64,000 nt of DNA from JAGVSZ01 sp019137045. Its GTDB lineage: Bacteria; Pseudomonadota; Gammaproteobacteria; Burkholderiales; SG8-39. Location of the stretch: NCBI GenBank assembly GCA_046347635.1, contig JAXMFT010000008.1, forward strand, positions 171,496 to 235,495, in the 5' to 3' direction. Under the pieces are notes generated by a model. That model was not told where the DNA came from. It saw only the letters and a program-made list of their open reading frames with translations, and searched no databases. Below, piece after piece: positions 1-9,667 of this stretch (position 1 is the first letter of the stretch; every line of letters starts with the position of its first letter). Position numbers and translations under genes: made by a program.

Positions 1-414
1 GCTGCGCGTGTCGAGCACGACCGGGCCGCAGGCGAGCTCGGCGCGCGCGTGCCCCCCGGCGCGGCGGATCAAGGCGCGCACGCGCGCGAGCAGCTCCTCC
101 ATGTGGAAAGGCTTGGTCAGATAGTCGTCGGCGCCGGCGTCGATCCCGGCGACCTTCTCGTGCCAGTTGTCGCGCGCGGTGAGGATCAGCACGGGCATGT
201 TGCGGCCGCCGGCGCGCCACCTCTTCAGGACGGTGATGCCGTCCAGACGGGGCAGGCCGAGATCCAGGATCGCGGCGTCGAACTCGCCGGTCTCGCCGGC
301 ATGCAGCGCATCGACGCCGTTGTGCGCGACGTCGACGGCGTACGAGGCTTCGGTCAGCGCCTGCGCCAGCTGGGCCGCGAGCGTTCGTTCGTCCTCGATC
401 ACCAGCACGCGCAT
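1..414 (-). CDS. OmpR/PhoP-family response regulator (partial, 3' end outside window)
   Basis: The minus-strand reading frame opens at ATG 414 and runs off the window edge after 138 codons. The N-terminus is a receiver domain: MRVLVIEDE supplies the acidic pocket, AAILDLGLP carries the phospho-acceptor Asp, and DDYLTKPF carries the conserved Lys. The linker and the start of the DNA-binding domain (ARAELACGPVVLD) follow the PhoP/QseB pattern. It lies 6 bp downstream of a PepSY gene on the same strand, so the two are probably cotranscribed, and a sensor kinase gene is expected beyond the edge. The repeat at 821-837 is a plausible target. Family assignment is firm; the stimulus is unknown. Confidence 0.9.
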   Translation of the reverse strand, partial: MRVLVIEDERTLAAQLAQALTEASYAVDVAHNGVDALHAGETGEFDAAILDLGLPRLDGITVLKRWRAGGRNMPVLILTARDNWHEKVAGIDAGADDYLTKPFHMEELLARVRALIRRAGGHARAELACGPVVLDTRS

Positions 415-420
415 CCGGGT

Positions 421-783
421 TCACTTCTTCGATTCGCGCCGCGTCCCGCGGCCGCCCTTGCGCTTCAGGACGGTCCCGTCGCGGGCATCCACCTCCAGCT
501 CCAGGATCGAGCCGTCCGCGGCGAGCAGCTTGAGCTCGTAGATCCAGCGCCCGGCCGCGCGCTCGAGCTCGACCTCGATCACCTGGCCCGGCGTATCGCG
601 CTCGACCAGCCCGAGGATGGATCGCAGCGGCATGATCTCGCCCGCCTCGAGCGCGCGGCGGGCACGGTCCTGGTCGCGCGCATCGTCAGCCTGGACCGGA
701 AGCGCCACTGCAGCCGTCAACATTACAGCAGTCGCCAGTCTCCGCAAAGCGCCGGTCGTCGTCACTTTCCGCTCCTCGCGCAC
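421..783 (-). CDS. Secreted PepSY-domain protein
   Basis: This encodes 120 residues with an N-terminal signal peptide (hydrophobic stretch ATAVMLTAAVALPVQA, cleavage likely after AQA/VQA). A single PepSY-like domain follows and ends in the typical motif of an acidic strand, LELEVDARDGTVLKRK. PepSY proteins are periplasmic and are thought to inhibit or modulate peptidases or to report on envelope state. The gene is upstream of and cotranscribed with the response regulator at 1-414, and is divergent from a second PepSY gene at 922. The C-terminus is very basic (KGGRGTRRESKK). Confidence 0.8.
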   Translation of the reverse strand: MREERKVTTTGALRRLATAVMLTAAVALPVQADDARDQDRARRALEAGEIMPLRSILGLVERDTPGQVIEVELERAAGRWIYELKLLAADGSILELEVDARDGTVLKRKGGRGTRRESKK

Positions 784-820
784 GTCGGGTGCGCCGCGCT
801 CACTTGTACCTGCCGCATCC

Positions 821-837
821 TGAACGGAGGATGAACG
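821..837 (+). promoter_or_regulatory. Direct-repeat operator, TGAACG-N5-TGAACG
   Basis: Two perfect hexamers TGAACG are separated by five bases (GAGGA), giving the 11-bp period of PhoP/OmpR-class boxes. The repeat lies in the 138-bp divergent space between the two PepSY genes and would overlap the -35 position of a promoter whose -10 may be GATACA near 853-858. An inverted half (GTTCAG, 842-847) follows. The most economical reading is autoregulation by the adjacent response regulator; this is an inference. Confidence 0.5.
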
Positions 838-921
838 CCGGGTTCAGGGTGGATACAGGCGCCGGTGCACACAATCGCCGCACGGTCACCATCCGGACCG
901 CAACGACTGGAGACACCAATC

Positions 922-1248
922 ATGCGTGCTACACATCTGCTCGGCAGCCTCGCCCTCGCGGCCGGCCTCGCCACCGGCGCCCTCGCCGGCGCGACGGCTC
1001 TTGCGCAGGACTCCAAGACCGATTCCCGTCCCGACGCGAGCGTGCGCCTCACCATCCCCCAGGTGTACGAAAAGCTGACCACGCTCGGCTACAAGGACAT
1101 CGACGAGATCGAGCGCGAGCGCGACATCTACGAGGTCGATGCGCGCACGAGCGCCGGCCAGCGCGTCAAGCTCCACGTCGACGCGCGCAGCGGCCAGATC
1201 CTGCGCACCAAGGCCGACCCGCGCGATCGGGCACGCGACGGCAGGTGA
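922..1248 (+). CDS. Secreted PepSY-domain protein
   Basis: The product is 108 residues. The start at ATG 922 is chosen because it places a clean signal peptide (MRATHLLGSLALAAGLATGALAGATALAQ) at the N-terminus. The mature part holds one PepSY-like domain (LTIPQVYEKLTTLGYKDIDEIERERDIYEVDAR followed by VDARSGQILRTK). It is divergent from the PepSY gene at 421-783 and lies 101 bp upstream of a cytochrome b561 gene, a pairing often seen for regulator-controlled envelope genes. A periplasmic location is expected; the biochemical role is unknown. Confidence 0.8.
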   Translation: MRATHLLGSLALAAGLATGALAGATALAQDSKTDSRPDASVRLTIPQVYEKLTTLGYKDIDEIERERDIYEVDARTSAGQRVKLHVDARSGQILRTKADPRDRARDGR

Positions 1249-1349
1249 GGGGGCGAGGGCGCCGGCCGCGGCGCACCGGGCGGCACCGAACGGTGCCGCC
1301 GCGGTGGCCCGGCTCTTCCGATCCACGACACCATGCGCGAGGCACAACC

Positions 1350-1949
1350 ATGCAAACCAGACGCACGAACTGCGCCCGCAGCGGCTACCACCCGCTGTCC
1401 ATCGGCGCGCACTGGCTGACCCTGATCCTCCTGGTCGCCGTGTACGCGCTGATCGAGCTGCGCGGAGTCTTTCCCAAGGGCAGCGTTCCCCACGACCTGA
1501 TGAAGACCTGGCACTTCATGCTTGGGCTGACGGTGTTCGGTCTCGTCTTCGCGCGGCTGGCGCTGCGACAGGTCTTCCGCGCACCGCCCATCGAGCCGAC
1601 GCCCCCAGGATGGCAGCTGCGACTGGCGATGGCCATGCACGTGGCCCTGTACGCCTTCCTGACCGTAATGCCGCTGCTCGGCTGGCTGGCGTTGAGCGCC
1701 AAGGGCAAGCCGGTTCCGTTCTTCGGCCTGGACCTGCCGGCGCTGATCGCGCCGGACAAGACCCTTGCCAAGGAGATCGAGGAGATCCACGAGACGATCG
1801 GGGTACTCGGCTACTTCCTGATCGGGCTGCACGCAGCCGCGGCGCTGTTTCACGACTACTTCCTGCGCGACGACACCCTGCGGCGCATGTTGCCGTGGCG
1901 AGGCGAGGCGCGCTCCGCCGCCCGGCCGGAGCGCGTCACTTCGCCGTGA
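1350..1949 (+). CDS. Cytochrome b561 family membrane protein
   Basis: This encodes 199 residues with four hydrophobic helices and the histidine spacing of bacterial di-heme cytochrome b561: His near SIGAHWLTL, His in KTWHFMLGL, His in MAMHVALYAF and the EIHETIGVLGYFLIGLHAAAALFHDYF segment. Members of the family move electrons between membrane quinone and periplasmic partners. ATG 1350 is the start used, since the longer open frame upstream overlaps the PepSY gene in another frame. It probably forms a transcription unit with the PepSY gene at 922. Confidence 0.88.
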   Translation: MQTRRTNCARSGYHPLSIGAHWLTLILLVAVYALIELRGVFPKGSVPHDLMKTWHFMLGLTVFGLVFARLALRQVFRAPPIEPTPPGWQLRLAMAMHVALYAFLTVMPLLGWLALSAKGKPVPFFGLDLPALIAPDKTLAKEIEEIHETIGVLGYFLIGLHAAAALFHDYFLRDDTLRRMLPWRGEARSAARPERVTSP

Positions 1950-1993
1950 CCGAAGGCAGACGGGCCGGGCTTCCTGTTGGCAGCGGGGCTTCG

Positions 1994-2749
1994 CTAGCCG
2001 ATCTCGACCAGCAGGTTCGCATCGAACGACGGATTCTCGTTTGCGCCGTTCCTGGAATAGCCGCGCGGATTGCACAGCACCCGCGTCCCGCCCAGGAGGT
2101 AGTCGAAGCTGTCGTGCGTGTGCCCGTGGATCCACAGGCGCGCGCGGCTTTCCTCGACCAGGCGCTCGGCCGCGGAGACGAAGGACGCGTTGAGGAGCGA
2201 GCCGGCAAAGCGCGGGTGGATGCTCCCGGTCGACGGCGCGTGGTGGGTGATCACCACGGTCGGGCCGGCGTGCGGCGCGGCGAGCACGCGCGCGAGCCAG
2301 GCGGCGTGCTGCGCGAACAGCGCCGCCGAAGCCTCCGGGGTGAAGGGGTGGTCGCCCGTCCGGATCCGGCTGAAGTCGCGCGAGAAGCGCTGCGCTTCGG
2401 CCATCGCGGCGGTGCGCTTCTCGCCCGCGCCGAACAGCATGAAATCGGTCCACAGCGTCGTTCCCAGAAAGCGCACGCCGCCGATGACGGTCGCGTCGTT
2501 GTCGAGCACCCGGATGCCGGACCCGGCGCTCAGCCGCTTCAGCTCGGCCACGGTGCCGGCGATGTCGCCGCCGTAGAATTCGTGGTTGCCGGGGACGTAG
2601 AGCACGGGCTTGGCGATGCCCGAGGCCCACGCGATCGCCTCCTGCGGGCGGGCGAGGTCCCCCGCCAGGACCACCACGTCGGCGTCGTTCTCGGGCAGCG
2701 CCAGGGCGCCGAGGCTCAGATGCAGGTCGGAGAGGACGTTCAGTCTCAT
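1994..2749 (-). CDS. Calcineurin-like metallophosphoesterase
   Basis: The full set of metallophosphoesterase metal-binding motifs is visible: DLHLS, GDLARP, GNHEFYGG, THHAP and GHTHDSFDY. The protein is about 251 residues from ATG 2749; an alternative ATG at 2764 would add five residues. There is no signal peptide, so it is cytoplasmic. The substrate cannot be read from sequence; relatives include phosphodiesterases and nucleotidases. Its start codon overlaps that of the divergent DUF2945 gene, so the two 5' ends share almost no regulatory space. Confidence 0.88.
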   Translation of the reverse strand: MRLNVLSDLHLSLGALALPENDADVVVLAGDLARPQEAIAWASGIAKPVLYVPGNHEFYGGDIAGTVAELKRLSAGSGIRVLDNDATVIGGVRFLGTTLWTDFMLFGAGEKRTAAMAEAQRFSRDFSRIRTGDHPFTPEASAALFAQHAAWLARVLAAPHAGPTVVITHHAPSTGSIHPRFAGSLLNASFVSAAERLVEESRARLWIHGHTHDSFDYLLGGTRVLCNPRGYSRNGANENPSFDANLLVEIG

Positions 2750-2966
2750 GCAGCGGAAATTCAAGGTTGGCGATCGCGTGCGCTGGAACTCCGAGGCCGG
2801 CTACGTCAGCGGCCGGATCGTGCGCATCCACACGAAGGATACCGACTACAAGGGCTACACGCACCACGCCACCGCGGACGATCCGCAGTACGAGATCAAG
2901 AGCGACAAGAGCGAGCACGTCGCCCTGCACAAGGGCGCGGCGCTGCGCCGCATTCCGTCCCGGTGA
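2748..2966 (+). CDS. DUF2945 family (Tudor-like) small protein
   Basis: This is a 72-residue basic protein, MQRKFKVGDRVRWNSEAG followed by GYVSGRIVRIHTKDTDYKGYTHHA and YEIKSDKSEHVALHKGAALRRI. The pattern matches the DUF2945 family (hypervirulence-associated TUDOR-like domain), a small beta-barrel of unknown function. The start at 2748 is set by homology and by a GGAGAGGA stretch about 12 bases upstream. Its ATG overlaps the ATG of the divergent phosphoesterase by two bases. Confidence 0.85.
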   Translation: MQRKFKVGDRVRWNSEAGYVSGRIVRIHTKDTDYKGYTHHATADDPQYEIKSDKSEHVALHKGAALRRIPSR

Positions 2967-2975
2967 CGCGGTCGG

Positions 2976-3668
2976 CTACTGCGCCTGCGCGCGGTAGGCG
3001 TGCACCTCCGCGGCCGTCATGGCGCGGCCGCGCTGGCGCGCGACCGCCTCCGGCGTGATCGGCTCCGGCGCGCGGCCCGCGGGCGCGCCGCCCCAGGCGC
3101 TGCGTACGTAGCCGATCACCGCGGCGATCTGCTCGTCGGACAGGTGGCCGAACGGCGGCATGGCGGAGTCGTAGCGCGCACCGGCGACTTCGATCGGGCC
3201 CGCGAGACCGTGCAGCACCACGAGGATCGGCAAGCGCCCGTCCTTCCACAGGTCGGGATTGCCGGCCAGGGGCGGATAGAAGCCCGGCTGGCCGCGGCCC
3301 TGCGCGCCGTGGCAGGCGGCGCAGCTCGCCTGGTACACCGCACGCCCGTCTGCGGCGTGCGTCTCGCTCCCGTCCGCCGGCGCGGCCGGCGGGGGATGCG
3401 GACCGAGGTAGGTCGTGAGGTAGTGCAGGATGCGCTCGCGCTCGTCCTCCGGGAGCGTCAAGCTGTAGTCCTTCATGCTGGCGAGCACCGCGCGCCACTG
3501 GTCGGGCAGCAGGCCCTTGCCGTCGACCACGTACTGCAGGTCGTGGCAAGTGCGGCAGCGCGCGTAGACCTGCTCGACGCCGGGACCGGCGGGGAGCCGG
3601 ATCTGCGCCGCCGCGGGCAGCGCGGCGCCCAGCGCGAGCGCCGCGGCGACGAACGGCCCGAGCCGCAC
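2976..3668 (-). CDS. Diheme c-type cytochrome, probable sulfite dehydrogenase electron acceptor
   Basis: This encodes 230 residues with a signal peptide (VAAALALGAALPAAAQ) and two heme-binding motifs, CRTCH and CAACH, each heading a cytochrome c domain. Candidate distal Met ligands lie in SMKDYS and in DSAMPPFGHLS. The gene lies 12 bp after the molybdopterin sulfite oxidase-family gene and is cotranscribed with it. That arrangement matches SorA/SorB, where the cytochrome takes electrons from the molybdenum subunit. SorB is usually monoheme and shorter, so the two-heme form is a variation. Partner assignment is inferred from context. Confidence 0.85.
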   Translation of the reverse strand: MRLGPFVAAALALGAALPAAAQIRLPAGPGVEQVYARCRTCHDLQYVVDGKGLLPDQWRAVLASMKDYSLTLPEDERERILHYLTTYLGPHPPPAAPADGSETHAADGRAVYQASCAACHGAQGRGQPGFYPPLAGNPDLWKDGRLPILVVLHGLAGPIEVAGARYDSAMPPFGHLSDEQIAAVIGYVRSAWGGAPAGRAPEPITPEAVARQRGRAMTAAEVHAYRAQAQ

Positions 3669-3680
3669 TTGCGCCGCGAT

Positions 3681-4943
3681 TCAGGCGACCTGGAAGGGGA
3701 CGCGGTCCACGCCGTGCCAGCTCCACCCGCCGGGATTCCAGGTCGTGAGACCGTCGAGCGGCTGCGCGCGGCCCCACGCATCGACGGCGCGCACCCACAC
3801 TTCCTGCCGCCCGGGGGGCAGCTCCACGCGCTTGCGCCAGTGGTGCCAGGCATACGGCCCGTCGGAAGCGTCGAGCTCGGTGAGCAGCCACGAGTTGCCG
3901 CGGTCGAGCGAGACTCTCACCTCGGCCAGCGGCACCAGGCCGTCGTTCCACGCCACGCCCTTCAGCTCGACGCCGCCGGCCCTGACCGTCTCGCCCTCGA
4001 GCGGCGCGAACACCACGCTCATGATGCGAAAGCCGTAGGTCGGATCGCTGTTCTGCTGCGTGAGGTTCTGCGTGGTGAACTTGCCCGGCTCGACCGGCCC
4101 GATCGGCATGCGGTAGGTCTTCTGCATCAGCGCGCTCGGCGTCTCCTCCGGCATCATCATGAGGTCGGTGAGCCACTTCACGCTCATGTTGCCGTAGTAG
4201 CCCGGAATGACCAGCCGCACCGGGCCGCCGTGGACGGTGGGAATGGGCCGGCCGTTCATGCGCAGCGCGAGGATGGCGTCCTTGAGTTGAGGCGCCGCGA
4301 GCGGATAGCTCTTGATCATGTCCGCGCCGCCCGGCACCGGCGGCACGTCCTTGCCGTTGGCCGTCAGGAACCGCACGCTGGCATCCGGGCTGAGATCGAG
4401 GCTCGCGAGCAGCGGCAGCACCGGTACGCCTTCCCAGGTGAGATTGCCCATGCCGCCGTGCTTCCAGCCCGAGCCGGGCGTCTTGGCCTTCTCCCAGTAA
4501 TAGGACCGGCCGTTGCCGGCGCACTGCATCACCGACGTGACCTTGACGCGCTCCATCCGTTCGAGATCGGCGACCCGCACGGTCTTCGGCCGCTGCACCA
4601 GTCCCGAGACCAGGATGCTCCACGCCTGCGCCACCTGCGGCTCGGCCGGCGCGAGGGTGGCCATCCACTTGCCGCTTCCGTCCACGGGAAAATGCAGGCG
4701 GTTGTACAGGACCTCCGGCGGCGTCACGCGGTGCTCGCGCAGCACGGCGAGCGGCGTCTCCATCACGCCGAGCTTCGCGTTGTGGACGATCATCGTGGGG
4801 TTCTTGCCGGCGATGATCTGCGCCGCGTCCGCGCCGTCGGCGCCGTATGCGAGCGGGAGCGCCCCCCGTATGGGCATCACGCCGGCGGCCCCCGCCAGCC
4901 CGGCCAGCTTGATGAACGTCCTGCGGTCGATCGTCGCCGTCAT
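3681..4943 (-). CDS. Sulfite oxidase-family molybdopterin oxidoreductase (SorA-like)
   Basis: The product is 420 residues. The N-terminus MTATIDRRTFIKLAGLAG is a twin-arginine signal, so the enzyme is exported folded. The molybdenum-coordinating Cys sits in VMQCAGNGRSYYWE, the characteristic motif of the sulfite oxidase family. A C-terminal Mo-co dimerisation domain follows (APLEGETVRAGGVELKGVAWNDG and YAWHHWRKRVELPPGRQEVWVRAVDAWG). Together with the diheme cytochrome downstream it should oxidise sulfite, or a related reduced sulfur compound, in the periplasm. Other family members act on other substrates, so sulfite is the likely but unproven substrate. Confidence 0.88.
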   Translation of the reverse strand: MTATIDRRTFIKLAGLAGAAGVMPIRGALPLAYGADGADAAQIIAGKNPTMIVHNAKLGVMETPLAVLREHRVTPPEVLYNRLHFPVDGSGKWMATLAPAEPQVAQAWSILVSGLVQRPKTVRVADLERMERVKVTSVMQCAGNGRSYYWEKAKTPGSGWKHGGMGNLTWEGVPVLPLLASLDLSPDASVRFLTANGKDVPPVPGGADMIKSYPLAAPQLKDAILALRMNGRPIPTVHGGPVRLVIPGYYGNMSVKWLTDLMMMPEETPSALMQKTYRMPIGPVEPGKFTTQNLTQQNSDPTYGFRIMSVVFAPLEGETVRAGGVELKGVAWNDGLVPLAEVRVSLDRGNSWLLTELDASDGPYAWHHWRKRVELPPGRQEVWVRAVDAWGRAQPLDGLTTWNPGGWSWHGVDRVPFQVA

Positions 4944-5315
4944 TGCGGACTCCTCGATGAGCTCAGTCGTTGACGGCCCGCACCACCCGGGTCTTCCCGG
5001 GGTTGCGCGCCGCGCCTGCGCGTTTGCCGCGTGTCGCCGGCAGCTGGTCCCGTGACGCACGCAGCAACGCCCGTGCCAGCGCGTGCGGGCCTTGAAGCGA
5101 CGACAGATTCGGCTCCCACGGGCCGCGCGTGCGGCTGATTGGAACCGGGACCGCGCCTCGCACCGGTTGCTTTGCGCCGCGCCGCCATCCCGGGCGCTCC
5201 GGCTTCTCCTGCGCAAATTCAGACGGATGCGCCGATGGCACGGGAGATGCTCGTCGGCAATGCTGCGCCGGCGCGAGCGGACATCGGGGGGCCGCGCTTC
5301 CTGCTGCGCCGGATC

Positions 5316-5480
5316 GGCGCAGCCGACGTCGTCAGCAAGGTGATGGGCGAGGAGAGGGCCGACGGTGAGTTCACGACGCTCGACGACGTCGCGCAGGGCG
5401 CATCGTTCCTCGCCGCATTCCCGTCGCCGACCCGCACCGGCCAGACGATCGTCGTCGGCCACGGCCGGCGCAGGGCGTGA
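5316..5480 (+). pseudogene. Remnant C-terminus of a short-chain dehydrogenase
   Basis: The last ~55 codons of an open frame ending at TGA 5480 read DGEFTTLDDVAQGASFLAAF and TGQTIVVGHG. This is recognisable as the C-terminal end of SDR enzymes annotated as 3-hydroxybutyrate dehydrogenase-like. No Rossmann glycine motif or Tyr-x3-Lys catalytic motif is present upstream, so at least 200 residues are missing. It sits in an otherwise gene-free stretch (4944-5682) between the sulfite dehydrogenase and the histidine kinase. I interpret it as a decayed gene fragment. Confidence 0.5.
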
Positions 5481-5682
5481 CGGCCGGAATGGTCGCGCGG
5501 CGTGCGTGGATGGCTGGCCCCGCCGCGCGAGTCCGTGGCGCGGCGCGCGCGGGCGCGCCGCGCACCCGCACCCCTTTTCAAGCCGCGCGCGCGATGCCAT
5601 GCTGCGGTCTGTCGAAGAATTCCTCCGCGCACTGCGAGAGCGCGCGGAGCCGGCTGCAATCGCTCCGAAAGCCGCGCGTCCC

Positions 5683-7099
5683 ATGCGAACCATCTTCCTG
5701 CGGCCGGTCCAGCTCGCCTCGGTCGCGCTCGCGACGCTGATGCTCGTCTCCATCGGCCTCCTCGGCTGGCTCGACTGGCGCAGCCTCGACCGGCTCGGCC
5801 GCATCCAGTCGGGCGTGGCGGCGATCCAGGCGATCCAGGAAGCCGGGCTCGACCTGCAGCGGCTGTGGATCGAGGACGCCTCCGGCGCCGCGCGCCTCGA
5901 ACGCGGGCAGATCGCGGCGGCGGGCGACGAGCTCGCCCGGCTCGTGACGCCGAGCCGCGCGCTCGCCCCGGGGACGGCCGAGAAGCTCGCGCAGGCCGGG
6001 CGGCTGCTCGCCGACGCGAGCCGGCCTCCGGCGGCCATCCTCGGCGACGCGCTGCTGCTGCTGCGGCAGGCGCTCTACGACGAGACGCGCGCCGAGCTGC
6101 GCTCGCTCGACGTCCTGTACGCGGACGCGCGCGTCGAGCTGCGGCTCGTCACCGCGGCGATCGTCCTGCTGCCGGGCGTCCTGCTGCTCGCGCTCTGGCT
6201 CGCGCGCGAGCGCATCTTCCGGCCGATCGACAACCTCAAGGATCTCCTCGCCAGCCTGGGCGAGGGCAATTTCGCGCCGGTACCGGTGCGCAGCGTCGAT
6301 CCGCTCCTGCTGCCGCTGTTCGACAACTACAACCGCATGGTGGGCCGGCTGGCGGAGCTCGAGCAGCGCCATCGCAGCCACGCGCTCGGGCTGGAGGACG
6401 AGGTGCGCAGCGCGACCCAGGCGCTGCTCCAGCAGAGCCACAGCCTCGCCCGCGCCGAGCGGCTCGCGGCGGTCGGGGAGCTCGCCGCCGCCGTCGCCCA
6501 CGAGCTGCGCAACCCGCTCGCCGGCATCCAGATGTCGCTCGTGAACCTCCGGCGCGAGCTTACCGACGCGGCCCTCGCGCAGCGCGTCGACGTCGTGGTC
6601 GCGGAGCTGCAGCGCATCGCGCGGCTCCTCAGCGATCTTCTCGCCCCGTCGCGACACGTGCCCGAGCCGCGGCGCGTCGTGCGCCTCGCGACGCTGGTGC
6701 ACGACCTCGCGCAGCTCGCGCGCTACCAGCTCGCGCCGCAGACCGCGCTGGAGGTGGCGGTCCCGGCCGACCTCGAGTGCGACGTGCCGGCCGACGCGCT
6801 GCGCCAGGCGCTGCTCAACCTCGTGCTGAACGCGATGCAGGCGCTCGGCGGCCGTCCGGGCCGCATCGAGATCGCGGCGCGCGGCGAGGGCGGCGCGGTG
6901 CGCCTGAGCGTGCGCGACGACGGGCCGGGCTTCCCGGAAGCGCTGCTGCGCGGCGGCGTACGCCCGTTCACGACCGGGCGCGAAGCCGGAACGGGGCTCG
7001 GGCTCGCGGTCGCGCAGCGGTTCGCGCGCGAGGTGCGCGGCGAGCTCGTCCTAGAGAACTGCGCGCCGCGCGGCGCGCGCGCCGAGCTGCGCATCCCCG

Positions 7100-7119
<20 letters not shown>
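5683..7119 (+). CDS. Membrane sensor histidine kinase, NtrB/AtoS-like
   Basis: From ATG 5683 the protein is 478 residues; ATG 5599 is an alternative start. Two membrane helices (about residues 9-31 and 148-172) flank a small periplasmic sensor region, followed by HAMP-like and coiled segments. The HisKA motif AVAHELRNPLAGIQ has the phospho-accepting His at about 273. The ATPase domain shows the N box (LNLVLNAMQAL), G1 (DDGPGF) and G2 (GTGLGLAVAQRF). The gene overlaps the sigma54-type regulator downstream by 20 bases, so the pair is cognate. No input signal is evident; proximity to nar genes is suggestive only. Confidence 0.9.
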
Positions 7120-8506
<1,387 letters not shown>

Positions 8507-8540
8507 GGAGGTCCGCGCCGGGGCGGCCCGGGACGCGGCG

Positions 8541-9563
8541 TCACGGCCGGCTGGCGGCGCGCCCGCGGACGAGCGAGCGCAGCAGGCCGACGAAGGCGAG
8601 CGACCAGGCGGCCATCGCCACGTACACCATCACCTGCGGGATCACCTGCAGGAACTCGAAGTGCATCGCCTGCGCCATCTCGAAGGTGCACGCGGCGTAC
8701 ATCCCGAGCGGGAACACCGCGCCCCAGTACAGCGGGTCGTAGCGCAGCGGGAAGCGCCGGTAGCCGTGCCGCCACACCCCGAGCACCACGAGCATCGGGA
8801 TCCACCACGTGCCGGTCGCCCAGTAGAACACGGTGAACCCCTTCAGGAACGGCGCGAGCGAGGCGAGGAAGGGCGCATCCGGGGTGTTCGCGACCAGCAG
8901 CGAGCCGGCGAGCGTCGAGATCGCCATCGCCCCCATGCTGATCCAGTAGGGCGGCGAGAGGTCGTCGGGCGCGAGCGGGAAGAAGGTGTAGCGGTAGAAG
9001 ATGAGCGAGATCATCCAGATGTAGAGCATCCCGCCCCACAGCCACATCGACAGCGCGAGGAAGTTCAGCTCCAGCCGGAAGAGCGGCGCCGCGTGCGGCG
9101 CGAGGTGCGCGCTCAGCACCGCGATCGACTGCGTGGCCACGACCGCGAGCAGCCAGGCCCCGGAGATGCCCTGGTCGAGCGGGGGCTTGTGCCGCTTGAC
9201 GGTGAGGGCGGTGAAGACGGTGTAGGTGAGCCCGATCCAGAGCACCACCGCGACGATCCACAGCGCCCGCGCGAGCGCGAAGTCGCGCGCGATGACGACG
9301 AACTGGCTGCCGAGCACGCCGGAGGCGGCGACGCTGGTGAAGAAGGCGGGGCCGCGCTGGTGGTCGGTCAGGTCGCGCCACAGCTCGCGCGGGAACCACG
9401 CCGCGCGCAGCGCGGTGAGGAGCCAGAGGACGAGATACGCGACCACGTTGAGCCGGAACAGGGCGTCGGCGATGCGCGCCATGCCGAGCTGGTGGGCCGC
9501 GATCGAGACGATGCCGGTGGCCATCGCCAGCGCGAAGTACGCGGGCGAGAGCCCCTGCGCCAT
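8541..9563 (-). CDS. TDT/SLAC1-family transporter (TehA-like)
   Basis: This encodes about 340 residues with ten hydrophobic helices. The N-terminal signature LSPAYFALAMATGIVSIAAH is that of the tellurite-resistance/dicarboxylate transporter (TDT) and SLAC1 anion channel family. The start is uncertain: ATG 9563 is used here, while GTG 9617 would add 18 residues and neither has a clear ribosome binding site. It is the last gene of the nar cluster on this strand, about 100 bp after the PPIase. An anion such as nitrite is a possible substrate, but that is inference from context. Confidence 0.8.
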   Translation of the reverse strand: MAQGLSPAYFALAMATGIVSIAAHQLGMARIADALFRLNVVAYLVLWLLTALRAAWFPRELWRDLTDHQRGPAFFTSVAASGVLGSQFVVIARDFALARALWIVAVVLWIGLTYTVFTALTVKRHKPPLDQGISGAWLLAVVATQSIAVLSAHLAPHAAPLFRLELNFLALSMWLWGGMLYIWMISLIFYRYTFFPLAPDDLSPPYWISMGAMAISTLAGSLLVANTPDAPFLASLAPFLKGFTVFYWATGTWWIPMLVVLGVWRHGYRRFPLRYDPLYWGAVFPLGMYAACTFEMAQAMHFEFLQVIPQVMVYVAMAAWSLAFVGLLRSLVRGRAASRP

Positions 9564-9667
9564 GCGCCGGGGGAGGGCGAGCAGGCTGTCCGGCGCGGCC
9601 GCGCGATCGCCGCTCACCGGGAAGGCGTCCGGTGGCGGCGCGGGGTCGCCGGGCGCCGACGCACGGC

